Below, one piece after another: positions 34,163-45,370 of a DNA stretch of 64,000 bases (the first letter of the stretch is position 1; each line of letters starts with the position of its first letter). The notes under the pieces are model-generated. The model saw only the letters and a list, made by a program, of their open reading frames with translations. It had not been told where the DNA came from and ran no database searches. This DNA is from Cunninghamia lanceolata. Taxonomy: Eukaryota > Streptophyta > Pinopsida > Cupressales > Cupressaceae. The translations under genes and the position numbers were made by a program. The stretch spans positions 434,001-498,000 of the forward strand of contig BSBN01000297.1 of the NCBI GenBank assembly GCA_027924645.1, in the 5' to 3' direction.

Positions 34163-35700
34163 GTGGTGATTTTTTAACAGATAAGAGGGGATAGGGTCCC
34201 TACATGTTCTTTTATATATGAAAAAGATTTACAAAATATGACTGGCAGCCAGAGGCAAGCCTTCATGGCTAGCTAGAGCATGAACTGAATTTACAGAGAT
34301 ATAAAAATATACATTGAAATATAGAAAATCTTGAGCAAAATTAGAAGACAAGTTCAATATCTTCAAAACAATGTCTATTACCTAGATGTTTGCGCTTGTT
34401 GTAGGGGTAAGAGGGGGTAGAAAACCAAAATGAATAGAATAGAAACAAGATTTATAATTCTATTCAAAAAATTTACATGCAAAAAATGAGTACAAAACAA
34501 ACTTCAAAGTTGTTGCTCCGATTTTTTTCTACAAAGATTGCCCTCTTAAGAGCAGACTTGACAGTGTTGTTGTCCCTTTGTCTAGAGCTACTCACTACTC
34601 TATTCCTTTTGGAGTTGTCTCTTCCTTTCTGGAGTGTCTGAATTGTCCTCACTTTTTGAAGCTATCTGTTGTTCCTTTCTAGAGCTAATACTTTGTTCTC
34701 CCTTATTCTAGAGTTCTACAAAATATTCTTCTCTTCTTCCTTTCTACTGTTGCTGCAACGTGTTCCTTCCTCTTTGCTCTATTGTTGCACATTCCTTCCT
34801 TTTGTCTCTTCTTGTCTTTCCCAAAAAACTTCCTGCTCACACCAAAACTTCAAAGTCACCTACCAACATTAACTATGTCAGACCAACCAAAACAACATTA
34901 AATAGGACTGACCGACATTCAATATGTCAATCCAACCAAATAGTATTATCTAGTTTAGTTTGCAATAGAGACAAATAGGGGCAAAGGATCCCAAAAAGAT
35001 TTCTAAGGTTAGGAATTAATTATCTAACTCCAAATTAGATTTTCTAGCACCCCCCCTTAATTTTGAGTCTCTTATGATGCATATATATAATCATTCTATA
35101 TCTCCGGAGCTATCTTTGTAGTTGTTTGGTGATATCTGAAGTTGTCTGTAGCTAGTTTCCAAAGCTACTCTCAATGCCCAAGTTTTCTTTTACGCATTCA
35201 AAGCACTCTTTTGATAGTGCCTTAGTAAAAATATCAGTGAGCTGTTACTCAGATCTACATAACTGAAGTTCAATCTCTCCATGCTCTACTAGTTCCCTTA
35301 TAAGATGATAAGGAATCTCAATATGTTTGCTTTGTCCATAGAAAACTAGATTTTTTGTCAAGGCTATTAAAGATACCTTGTCACAATATATGGTTGGACC
35401 ATTTTCGTGCTCCTCATTCAAGTCTACTAGGATTCTTCTAAACCAAATAACTTGACATGCAACTACATTTGTTGCTATATACTCAGCCTCTACTATGGAG
35501 AGAGAAATAATGGTTATTTCTTGGATGCCCATGAAATGGCTCCTGAATCCATGGGGGACACATATCTAGATGTGCTTTTCTTGTCATTTACACTACTTGT
35601 CCATTCACTATCAATATAACCAGTCAACTCAAACTCACTAGATGGGGTATATAAAATGCTATAACCCTTGGTGCCTGTAAGTTTGAGAAAGGCACACAGG
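34163..35700 (-). mobile_element. Ty1/copia remnant: RNase H end and probable 3' LTR
   Basis: Minus-strand text at 35690-35180 has the copia RNase H end: FELTGYIDSEWTSSVNDKKS, VEAEYIAT, then SKHIEIPYHLIRELVE. A frameshift lies near 35530 and a stop near 35250. It is followed by AATTAAGGGGGG (35050-35061), a polypurine tract, and TGCTAGAAAATC at 35049, the likely LTR start. The LTR probably runs down to about 34163, but its outer end was not confirmed by a TSD. The 5' part of the element is missing beyond about 35700. Confidence 0.75.
35180..35700 (-). pseudogene. Copia RNase H fragment
   Basis: Two overlapping frames cover the last part of copia RNase H, including the SMSS/SLSIVEAEY-type catalytic Glu segment and ACQVIWFRRILVDL. 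The N-terminal Asp region (GYIDSEW) is present before the frameshift. Gag, integrase and reverse transcriptase are absent. Confidence 0.8.
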
Positions 35701-36039
35701 CCTACATGGCAGTCCGATGATTAGCTAGCGTCCTAATCATGTACATGTATGCATGAATTATATATACCTCTTAGCAACTTCTCTCTTGGCAACGTGTTTT
35801 CAATTGTTTTTCTCTTTGTTTGTGCCTCCCTAACCTTCAAGATAACCTTCTAAGGTCTTGCATGCTTTCTTGTTGTCTACCTAACCCATTTTTGACAAAC
35901 CATCCATGTCGCTTGCCAGCCTTGATGAACTAGGCAGTCAACCTCCCAAGAGGAGAAATTCACTTCCCCTAAGGGGCTTTCTCATCATTCATTTTCTATG
36001 ACCATCTGATTGACCTTCCAAGGTCCCCGTACCTCTTAA

Positions 36040-36180
36040 CCACTTGTCCAACCATTCTAGGTGGGTCACCCCTATGTCCTGTAGGATCTCTCTAGGTGAC
36101 CCTACAACTAAAGTGGGATCTCTAAGGGTGACCTACCTTGCTAGAAGGGGAGACCCACTTTGCATGACCACTCTGTAAGG
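36040..36180. repeat. Direct repeat copy 1, flanking a solo LTR
   Basis: GTGGGTCACCCCTATGTCCT ... AGGGTGACCTACCTTGCTAG is similar to 37140-37260. The two copies lie on either side of the LTR at 36226-37059. Confidence 0.6.
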
Positions 36181-36225
36181 AAGCTAAGGTAGCGGAACAA
36201 CTTCCTACACTAATCTTAAGAGGAG

Positions 36226-37059
36226 TGTTATGCAAAAATTTTTAGATCTTTACAACAATTACATAAATTATACAGAAATAAACATAGATAGCAATCATAC
36301 CACAACACAGTAATTACGTGGGGAAAACCCTTTCGAGAGAAAAAACCCACTCCAAAAGCTGCCTAATATATTATTCAAAAATTGACAAGATTACAATATA
36401 CTTGCAGAGCAAGTTTTCATAGGAGTATCACCTACTAGAGATCCAGACGCAACTCAACATCTATAAGACTCACACACAACCTCCATCTCAAGCACCTAAT
36501 ATATAGGAGATACAATACATGAAACCATCAAACAATAATTACAAAACCATGAGCTAAAACCACCCAAAAAGGCAGCAACCAAATTATCTCCAATTAAAGA
36601 TTCCCTATGATGTGTCAGAACACACACCAACACGTGTAACTCCCCCTTACAACTCTTTTCCCCAACACTTTTTCACATTTTCCAATATGGGAGACCCAAC
36701 TTCCAAAGGCCATAACTTTTGATCCTGGTGTCCGATTGACGAACCATTTAATGCGTTGGAAATATCGTGAAAAGATCTATACCCTTGTAACCAACTTGGT
36801 TACTTATGGAAACTTTTGGGGCCAAAAACGACCTCTTGATGCCTCAAAATTGACTTTGAAACTTTTTCAGGTATTTCAAAAAACTGGAAACTTTAATAAC
36901 TTGACATCCAGACATGACCTTGGGTTGAAACTCACCCAAAATGCTTATTTGGCAATTTCGTAGCTTTGAGGAAAATTTCAGACCCATACATGCTCAAATG
37001 CAAACTTACTATAAATAGTAACCTTTTGTAATTGCAAGGTTGAGACACCTTTCCTAACA
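36226..37059 (-). repeat. Probable solo LTR
   Basis: On the minus strand it begins TGTTAGGAAAGG, has CTATTTATAGTA as a TATA-like signal about 30 bases in, and ends TTTTTGCATAACA, giving TG...CA limits and 834 bp. The plus strand has ACGTGGGGAAAACCC and CCATAACTTTTGATCCTGGT, phrases I associate with plant LTRs. No 5-bp TSD was seen and no internal domain adjoins it, so the exact ends are tentative. Confidence 0.5.
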
Positions 37060-37139
37060 TGTTCTTCCTTGTTTTAGGCCTCCAAAACTATTTTCAAACC
37101 TTTGAGACCCCTTTTCCACCTTCAAACCACATGTCCAAA

Positions 37140-37260
37140 CCATTTGTCTTGGGTCACCCCTATTGCCTTCAGGATCTCCCTGGCTGACCTTATGACTTAA
37201 CTAGGGTCTCCAAGGGTGACCTGCCCTACTAAAAGGGGTGACCCAATTCCCCAAAGGAGC
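37140..37260. repeat. Direct repeat copy 2
   Basis: TTGGGTCACCCCTATTGCCT ... AGGGTGACCTGCCCTACTA aligns with 36040-36180 in the same orientation at roughly three quarters identity by eye. Confidence 0.6.
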
Positions 37261-39038
37261 GCCCCTGTCATCTTTTCTACTTGTGATTTCTTCAAATTTT
37301 ATCCCACTTTGACTCTATTTTTAGCTTCTGATCGCGAGTTCCTCCATGCATAATTGATTGTTCACTTCCCCTAACTATTTCTAAACTCCCAATCACTCTA
37401 TTCTTAGCTCCTAATCAATCTATTGTTAACCTTTAATCATTCTTCAGTGATCTTCTCTCCAACCTTTGTTCACTTCCAATAAGAGCTAAATCACTCTTCA
37501 TTCATTCATTCCATCATGTATTTCTTTTTTCGCATTCCTCCCATATGGTTTCTACCTAATTTCAATGCGCTCCCTCCATTTCTCTCTCAATCTCATTGGA
37601 TATTGTTCATGTACAACACAATGATCATTAAATGTAAGGAGATTTGGGTATATGTATTTATTTATTTGATATTTTTGGTAGTGATCATATTTTTTAAATA
37701 TTTTGAATAGGAATTAAACAATCCCAAAAATGGCTATTAATTGTAGGTATCTTGTGAGTTATGTTCTATAAATTGAATTTTATAAGAAAGGCTCACAAGC
37801 CTTAGTAGTTTTCTAAAATGAAGTTAGAGTAGGAGCACATATATTTTCAAAAACATAACATTATTTTGTATTAGTTTATTTTGAAAATTATCTATCAATT
37901 AAATAATTTATTAATCATATCTAGAATATAAATCCATAAAACAAATCCAACATCTTGAGCTTTACAATGTTATTTTGAAAATTATCATGAATTAAAAAAT
38001 TTATTATATCTGTAACATAGATATAAATGTTGATTTAATATTTTGATATATAATTGGAGATAAGCTTATATAGGCATTACAAGTTATATGTAGTCTTGTG
38101 TCAGCCTTTAGAGGTTAGATGTGTTTGGTCCTCTCATATTAATAGAAGATATCATTTTTTCTAATAAATTACTACTTAAGATAAATCTATCAACTTGCTT
38201 GCTGTACCAAAAATGATCTACTGTAACTAATGTTATAAAAAATCATTTCAAAAGAAGATGCAAATCCAATTTGCAATATCATCAACCACCATGTTCACCA
38301 ATTTGAATTTATGAATCTAACTTATGAAACCAAAGTACTAAGCTTGTTATAGGGTAGATAGGATTTGGAGTTTACAGGATCAATTTATAAGATATGGGAG
38401 ATATCAAACTTTGAGACAAAATAAAATGTATTAATATTTATTCCTTAACAATAGCCTTGTTGCTTAAAAATTAAATGTATAAACAGTCCTCTTTTATATT
38501 TTATTTTTTGCAGTGCCATGGGCTAATTTTGACTTTTTCCAACATTAATAGATAAATCAATTTATATCTATTTTAACCACTAGGCAACAAAACCTCTATT
38601 TTGTAATAGGGCCCGTTTTTTTTTGGAAAATGCGACATTTTAATTTATTGTAAAGACTTAAAAAAGAACGTGAAACAGACATTCTGATTGAAAAATCATT
38701 TTAATAAGATTGATGAAGACAATTGTCTGAAATTAGAAGAGTAACCATGACAGATATGTTACCCAATAAGATATTGAAAATCACCTCCTCTTTGGACCGA
38801 TCCTTACATTTGAATTCTCAAAGAAATAGTTGACATTCAAAGCTAACAAACCATATCCTAACCATCTCATTGGACCTTTCTTTCCACATTATGCTGTCAC
38901 GCATAAATTGTGGCTTCATGCAACGAAGGGCTATATACAAGTGGAATTACATATAAAATTTGGAAGTTCCACCAATTTTGGAACTACATCTGGTTAAGTT
39001 GAGACATAAATCAGTGCATCCAAATGGGCACCACCCTC
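37261..39038. other. 3' flank of the TLC gene, no other gene recognised
   Basis: AT-rich sequence with no coding segment or element ends recognised. The part just below 39039 should hold the 3' UTR and polyadenylation region of the TLC gene on the minus strand. Confidence 0.5.
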
Positions 39039-42000
39039 TCAGTCATCTTGTCTTTTGGATAATGTTTTCTTGAACCCCTTGGCAATTCTCCAAAACCAAT
39101 ATATGTTCATAAAAGCCAACAATGAAGGAACCATGAACAGACAGTAAAAGGTAGCAGGTTTGACCTTTGTAACCTAACCAAATGCAAGAACAGAAATATC
39201 AGTCATCTACATCCTATAGCTTTAAGGAAAATTCCATGATCTGTGATTTAAATCAAAAGTGGGCAAAGGAAATAAATAATATATCACCAACCAGAAACAA
39301 CCAAAAGTACACAAGAAGATATGTAATTACAATGGATTACCTAATGGAATCTCTATTCTGCAGTCAGATAAATACTACCTCTAAAATAGACCAGATAAAA
39401 CAACATGAGGTCCAGCACAAAACTCACACCTCGTTGTAATGCAAGTAAACATGGGCAAAGTAGAAAACGAACAAAATAATTCTTGCGACCTGTAGTAACA
39501 TATTATAAAATTATCAGAAATGTCAAATCAATAAATCAAATGTTAAATTACAATAATAGTTCGATAATTGATGTATTGTTTTGTTTTTCTAATTTTCAGA
39601 GAATGAAACCTGTCTTTGAGTCAAGGAATACAAACCAGCCAACCACAGAATAATGCAATTCCATTTATTAAATATGCGTTCGATCTTTTCAGGCCTGCCA
39701 AGTCTAGGTACCTGGAGTACCATTACAAACATTAAGCACAGAAAATGTAAGGTAAATGCCCACAACCTGTCTCATATAATAATTTTTACATGTTTCAACT
39801 TACCATCTCGCATTCACAAAAGGTGTAGTGATTTCAGATAATAGAATCATGTAGACATAGATTTGTGCCTCGCCACTATAAAGTGAAATGCCAATTGCAG
39901 ACATGGAAAATGCATGATGTAAAATCTGAAGAGATATTGTGAAATGAGAATCAGGCACAAGAAATCAGGAGTATAATCCCTCAATTCCAATAAAGATCCA
40001 AAAGGAGTATAATCCCTCAATTCCAATAAAGATCCAAAAGTTAGTAGACTTACAAACTCTTTACCGCCTAAGGATGGATAATGCCAAAATATCATTGCCA
40101 AATCAGAAAGAAAATACCCAACCGATACCTGTCCCAATAAAAAGAGATCACAAAATGAATTCTTCATTAAGCAATGTTTAAAGTTGCATACACAGATTTT
40201 CCTTATAAATGATTCACAAATATAACATCAATGGCAAATCTACATGTAAATCAATGCAGCAACTATTTTGGCCCCTGTGGTAAGACTAAGACAATTGGAC
40301 ATGCATAGCATATTTTGAACCATGTGACATGGAGATATTTTCCAGAGAGCTAAACACGAGTTCAAACCTGTAAATGGAATCCCATAAAGCACTGCATCTA
40401 TGCTGTAAACTATCCAATACAAACAGGCGGATAAACCATTCAGAGAGTATCTGATTCTGTGATAAGAGAGTGTATTTTTACTATTAACAAATGAAAATAT
40501 TTGGTTTCAGAACTACTACATTTCCTACAGGTTTCAGGCATACCTTTGATCAATACCTACAAAAACAAACAAATATAAAGGAAAAAGAGAAGCTTTTGAT
40601 AACATCTAATTTTCTTTTTTAGCAACAACTGTATAAAAAGTATAAGCTTGTTCTTATAGAATACAAACTCAAGATCGTGTAACTCTTTTGAGATGATGTC
40701 AGTGAATACTATTAAAAAATTTCCTCTAATGGTTAGTTAATTTCCAATTATGAGATGGAATTAAGTCTTCCAATCTCCTTTGACCCGTGATGCAACATTT
40801 GACACACCCCTTTTCCTTTGTGCTAAATATGACTTAAGCGGTTTAAATCCCACAGATCATGATTGAAATACTATCTTATAAGTTATAACATTAAAAAATC
40901 TTTCTATATGAGTTAAAAGGAATCCATGACATAATTTTTACTAAGGAAAATAAAATAAAATCAAAATTGAAAAAATAGTGTTCAAAAGGAAATCAATACA
41001 CTTCTCATTCTTTTGAAATGAGCCATAACCAATCACACTTAGCAGAAATAAATCACACACACTAATGTCACAAGAACAAACCATAATTACACAATATCCC
41101 CGGGCACTATCCTAGGTTTGGTACTCCTTGGTGTTTAGAAACATACCTCTGACATAGAGGCAGCAGCTCTGTATTACAACATTAGGATCATTGTATGTTT
41201 GTTTATAAAGGTTCAACAAGGTTAGGTACACCCACCACCATATCCTTGATCCATAACTAGCCTCACAAATGGATTTAGGCTCTAGATAACATTTTAATCC
41301 CAGTCATCCACTTATTCTGGTTCTGTGATAGCCAATTAACATTAATTGCCAAGACATCAAATTGGTAATTTACCTTGACTAAAATACGTGTCATGATCTG
41401 TGATACTTATTAAAGGTCCTCACTCTCTATCTATTCTGATGCTATACATCATTCACACGAGATTAAGGAAATAAACGAATTCAGGCAGGTTGTATGTAAA
41501 AATGAATTCCAATAATGACTACATATACTCATAAACACCAAACATTTTTTAAAAACACCAAATCAATTAAGAATAAGTGATTTACACAATAGGCAGTCAA
41601 ATCTAAAAAGCATGTAACTGCATATGGTTCATGTCCAAACCACTTCCCAAATATGGGGAAACAGAGCATCTGATTAAATCTTGCCTCCTAATATAGCTGC
41701 TAATTTAGAAACCATAAATATCTTATGGGAACAAACTGAGCCAATACCATACCAGAAATCTTGAATTTCCTCTTGTTTCTATAAACTTATACTCTTGCAA
41801 ATTTCATCTGCATGTAACTAGACTGCCCTGTAGAATAGATAACATACCGGATAAAACTGATTGATGTCCACACTTGTGATGACCCACAATAACACCAAGT
41901 CGCATGAAATTCGATGCTTTATGTCATCCAACATGGCATGTGGGAGCCACAAAATCTAAATTTGAATGCCATCATCCCCCCTCCCTCAAAGCAGGAGAAG

Positions 42001-44110
42001 TGACTGCCATTTTAATTAGGAAAGGGAAAGTAAAAACTAATTCCATGGTCATATGAGTAAATTACCATTAAAATTTCCATCTACTATTGACATACACATT
42101 TAGAAATTTGTTTATTCTGATTGATAAAAAGTCATTAGTTTGTAGGTTATTCTTGTTTTTTGTATTCTGCTCTATATTGAGATGTGGTCTAATCTATATC
42201 ATATGATTGCATTAAAGGAATTAGTTGAAAATATCAAGGATGCCCCATTGCAAACCATTAGAGGTTTTCCAAATCCTTCCTTTGGTTAAATCGAGCAGAT
42301 TAGAATTAAAATGAAAATTGACCTAGTACAAAATTAATCTTTCTTGATAATGATGAAAGTAAAGACTCCTTGATTGCATGAAAAAAATTAGATGCAGAAC
42401 TTGAAAAGTCACAAAGAAATTTCATTAATTAAAAAGATGTCAGGGAGGCATCACTAGAAGCTTTGATGACTTTCAAGCTATCAATTTGTTCAATTGAATG
42501 AATTAGAAATTAGAAAAAACAAATTAAAACTACTTCAGACAAGAATAGCCCCTTTTGATTAGGACGAAAACAAGGGGTTTTTGAGAAGAGCCAACACATG
42601 ATTGACATATACTCAAAAAATTTAAGAAGAGCAAACACTAAGGAAGTATTTGGATTCATTGTAATTCTTTCATGCTTTCTTTTCAAAATATATGCTATGA
42701 GGAAATGTGATAATGAATTGAAAGGGCGAAAATTTATTCAGAGCTATGGAAAAGATGAATGGATTTTATTTTTACAAACATGAAATGAATTCAAATAGGG
42801 AACAAGTTGAAGCCTACATAGATACAAAGACAGAAATGAAGATTCAGTTCGATAAAACAGTAGTAATAAGTCAAGAGAAGCTGCTAGACAACTATTAATT
42901 GAACCTCAAGAAATTAATACTGTGTAAATTTAGAAATATTCCTTACTAGCAATCAGGACTTAGTCTTGTTTTATCATTTGTTTTAAATATGAAGTATTTG
43001 ACCTCACTGTAGTTTTTATACTTCAGTGTATTGTTCTACCTTACAAGAAATTGTCACTAAGGTGGTCAAATAGAATCATAGAACTAATTTAGGAACTAGC
43101 ATATTCTCTTCAAAAAGAATGTGTAGTCACGTAAGGTGGCAAATATATGTAAAGAATTTCTTCCATTAAGAATATTTAAATAAACCACTGCTTGTTTACG
43201 AGAACAAACTAAGTTTCTTTGCACTATAAGAGTTATCAAAATTTTCTGAGCACCTTCTTTCCCATTCTTTAATAGCTAAAATGTTTTTTTTTATAATCAT
43301 GTTTCTTTGCTAATATTAACTGGCAAAAAGCCTTGTTTCTTTTCTCAAAGTCCCTATGCCTTGCATCTAGATCTACCACTATTAGTTAATAAATAATTGT
43401 TAGCTTTTTGGCATGAATATGTTTGTAATATCCCTCTTTACATTCTCTAAACGTGGGCCTGTGTGCATGATTGCACCTTTTGCTGTTTGTGCTCAACCTA
43501 TTCTTGTTCTCTTATCAAATCCTACAGTCTTGGCTCTCTAGAAACTCTTATCCTCTATATTTAGAAATGGATCCATAATTTAAGATTTCATTTTGCTACC
43601 CTATATTATATTATGAGACTCTAAAGAAATAATAAACAAAATATTGTCATTTAGAATGACCACCAAAACCACACACAAAGCACTTAAAAAAATCAACAAG
43701 ACTTAACATATTAACTAAGAATTCCAAATTTAAAAGCAAAAAATCTTGATTGCCAGATTAGAGTAGTCACCCCTAAAATAAAGTTTGAGAAAAATGAGCT
43801 TCTAAGTGTAGTTGGTTCATCTCGATCATTATCATAGAATAGATCAGAGATAAATAGAAGATAAATAGATGCTGCTGAAACAACAATGGCGTGGATAGTA
43901 GAGAAGCCTCTGCACAGATCAAAAATTCATTTTGTCAAATTTTCTTCAAAGGCAACGAGGATAATAGAAATAGATGTTGAAAGAAGCAATAAATAACTAT
44001 GCTTGGATACATATTAAGTACCTGTTGTTCCATTCAATTTGTTCCATCTTGGTGAGCTTGGCATAGCCTTTGAAATATAGCAGGCTCGTCAATTTCATAA
44101 TACCATAAAC
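39039..44110 (-). CDS. TLC-domain membrane protein gene (seven exons; exon 1 not found)
   Basis: Exons on the minus strand: 44110-44022, 43909-43771, 40128-40054, 39925-39804, 39711-39636, 39489-39430 and 39173-39039 (TGA stop). Every intron has GT donor and AG acceptor, and all junction phases agree. Joined they give about 231 codons without a stop. Landmarks: LTKMEQIEWNNR, GFSTIHAIVVSAASIYLLFI, VSVGYFLSDLAMIFWHYPSL, LHHAFSMSAIGISLYSGEAQ, YLDLAGLKRSNAYLINGIAL, VARIILFVFYFAHVYLHYNE and a Lys-rich C terminus KGFKKTLSKRQDD. The HH pair and hydrophobic segments are typical of plant TLC (TRAM/LAG1/CLN8) proteins, endomembrane proteins of lipid-related or unknown function. The first 35-40 residues are missing upstream of 44110. 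The third intron in this list (43770-40129) is about 3.6 kb. Confidence 0.92.
39968..40039. repeat. 36-bp perfect tandem duplication in a TLC intron
   Basis: The unit beginning GGAGTATAATCCCTCAATTC occurs at 39968-40003 and 40004-40039 with no difference seen. It lies in the intron between the exons at 40128-40054 and 39925-39804. The identity implies a recent slippage or duplication. Confidence 0.9.
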
Positions 44111-44514
44111 CTTCATAGGAAAAAGTTTGGAATCAACCAAATGTTGAAAGTTGTGAAAATAAAATTGCATGCTTAATGAAAAAAATACAAAAGAAAACAA
44201 GCACACCGCTCTTCATATTAGCCAAGCACAAGAATATGAAGTTTATAATAATCATGAGACTAAATTACTTTCTTCATAGAACCCTAAAATGGAGCATTGA
44301 TCTTAGTAGTGAGCATAGAGTTATCCGTTGATTCAAAATCCAAAATGGACAAGCAATTAGTGAATGAAGCACATCACTCATTGACATCAAACTTACTTCA
44401 TAGTGAAGAAACAAATCACAATTATTCATATCAACATCATTGATATGCTTAGTTTTCCAAGCATATTTCATAATGATACTACTAAAAAAACATTAACACA
44501 TAAAGAAGTGGCCT

Positions 44515-45370
44515 TGTTGGAAAAGTGTGTTTTACACCTTGCATAATGACATGGTAATGTTGTTAGGAAGGTGTGTTGTACACCTTGTGTAATAGCATTA
44601 GATGTTGTTGTAAGTTGTGGTCCTCATGGAATAGGATGCCACACTTGGTTGTTAGGTTGATTTCTCATAGTGTAATGTTGCATGAGACATTGGAATTGCA
44701 AACATAATTGGGGGTCACATAAAAGCAAGCAAAGAGACAAAGCATCGGAAGCTGAAAGGTCACATGGGACAAGGAGAACCACATGGGACACCTTGGAATG
44801 TGGAGAGACTCTTGGGGGATGTCAAGAGTCACACACGGGTATTTGGATTCACTTGTGGAACATGAAGAGTCGTGTGGGGTGTGAAGGGTCATGTGAAGCA
44901 CATGAGGTGACTTGTGTGGAATATGAAGGGTCATGGCCCAATATAAAACCACTTGGTGGTTTCTTATGAGCTTTGTGCCTATAAATAAAAACTCATGGCA
45001 TTGTGAAAAACATACAAGAAGGTTGCAAGTTGTATGTTGTTGTGACAAAATCTAGAGAAGGGATGGCAATGGATACATGGTGTTGTAATACGTTCCTAAA
45101 TGTAGCTGGATTGATCATAAAGTGAGCAACTCATAGAGTGCATTGGGAAGAGGTTTTCTGTGAGTGCATGTTGCATTGAGGACAAGTTCTCTGAAGGTGT
45201 ATGCTGTTGGATTTGTCACATCCCCAATGGAAGGAGTCTTCCACATGGATGGAAAAAAAAACAAAAAGAAAACAAAAGGGCGTTGGTCAATCCAGCAACC
45301 ACCATATTGAAGAGGGAGTTGAATGTGTTGGATAGAAAAGGGCACAGGAGGAGACAAATTTATGGCAGGG
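44515..45370 (+). repeat. Probable LTR of another element, cut by G2
   Basis: It starts TGTTGGAAAAGTGTG, a common LTR opening. A local duplication around GTGTGTTxTACACCTTG (about 44525-44600) and several GAAGGGTCATGTG-like units (44865-44940) follow. A TATA-like CCTATAAATA lies at about 44980 and is followed by text that could be the LTR R region. G2 interrupts it at 45370. No second boundary or primer site was found on the far side of G2, so the identity is tentative. Confidence 0.4.

Noticed and set aside
40240..40422. 60-codon minus-strand ORF in the large TLC intron
   Set aside because: It was considered as the missing exon between IEWNNR and VSVGYF, but the true exon is at 43909-43771, which fits in sequence and phase.
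44682..44969. 95-codon ORF and its antisense partner
   Set aside because: It lies over imperfect GAAGGGTCATGTG-like repeats in a probable LTR, with no domain on either strand.
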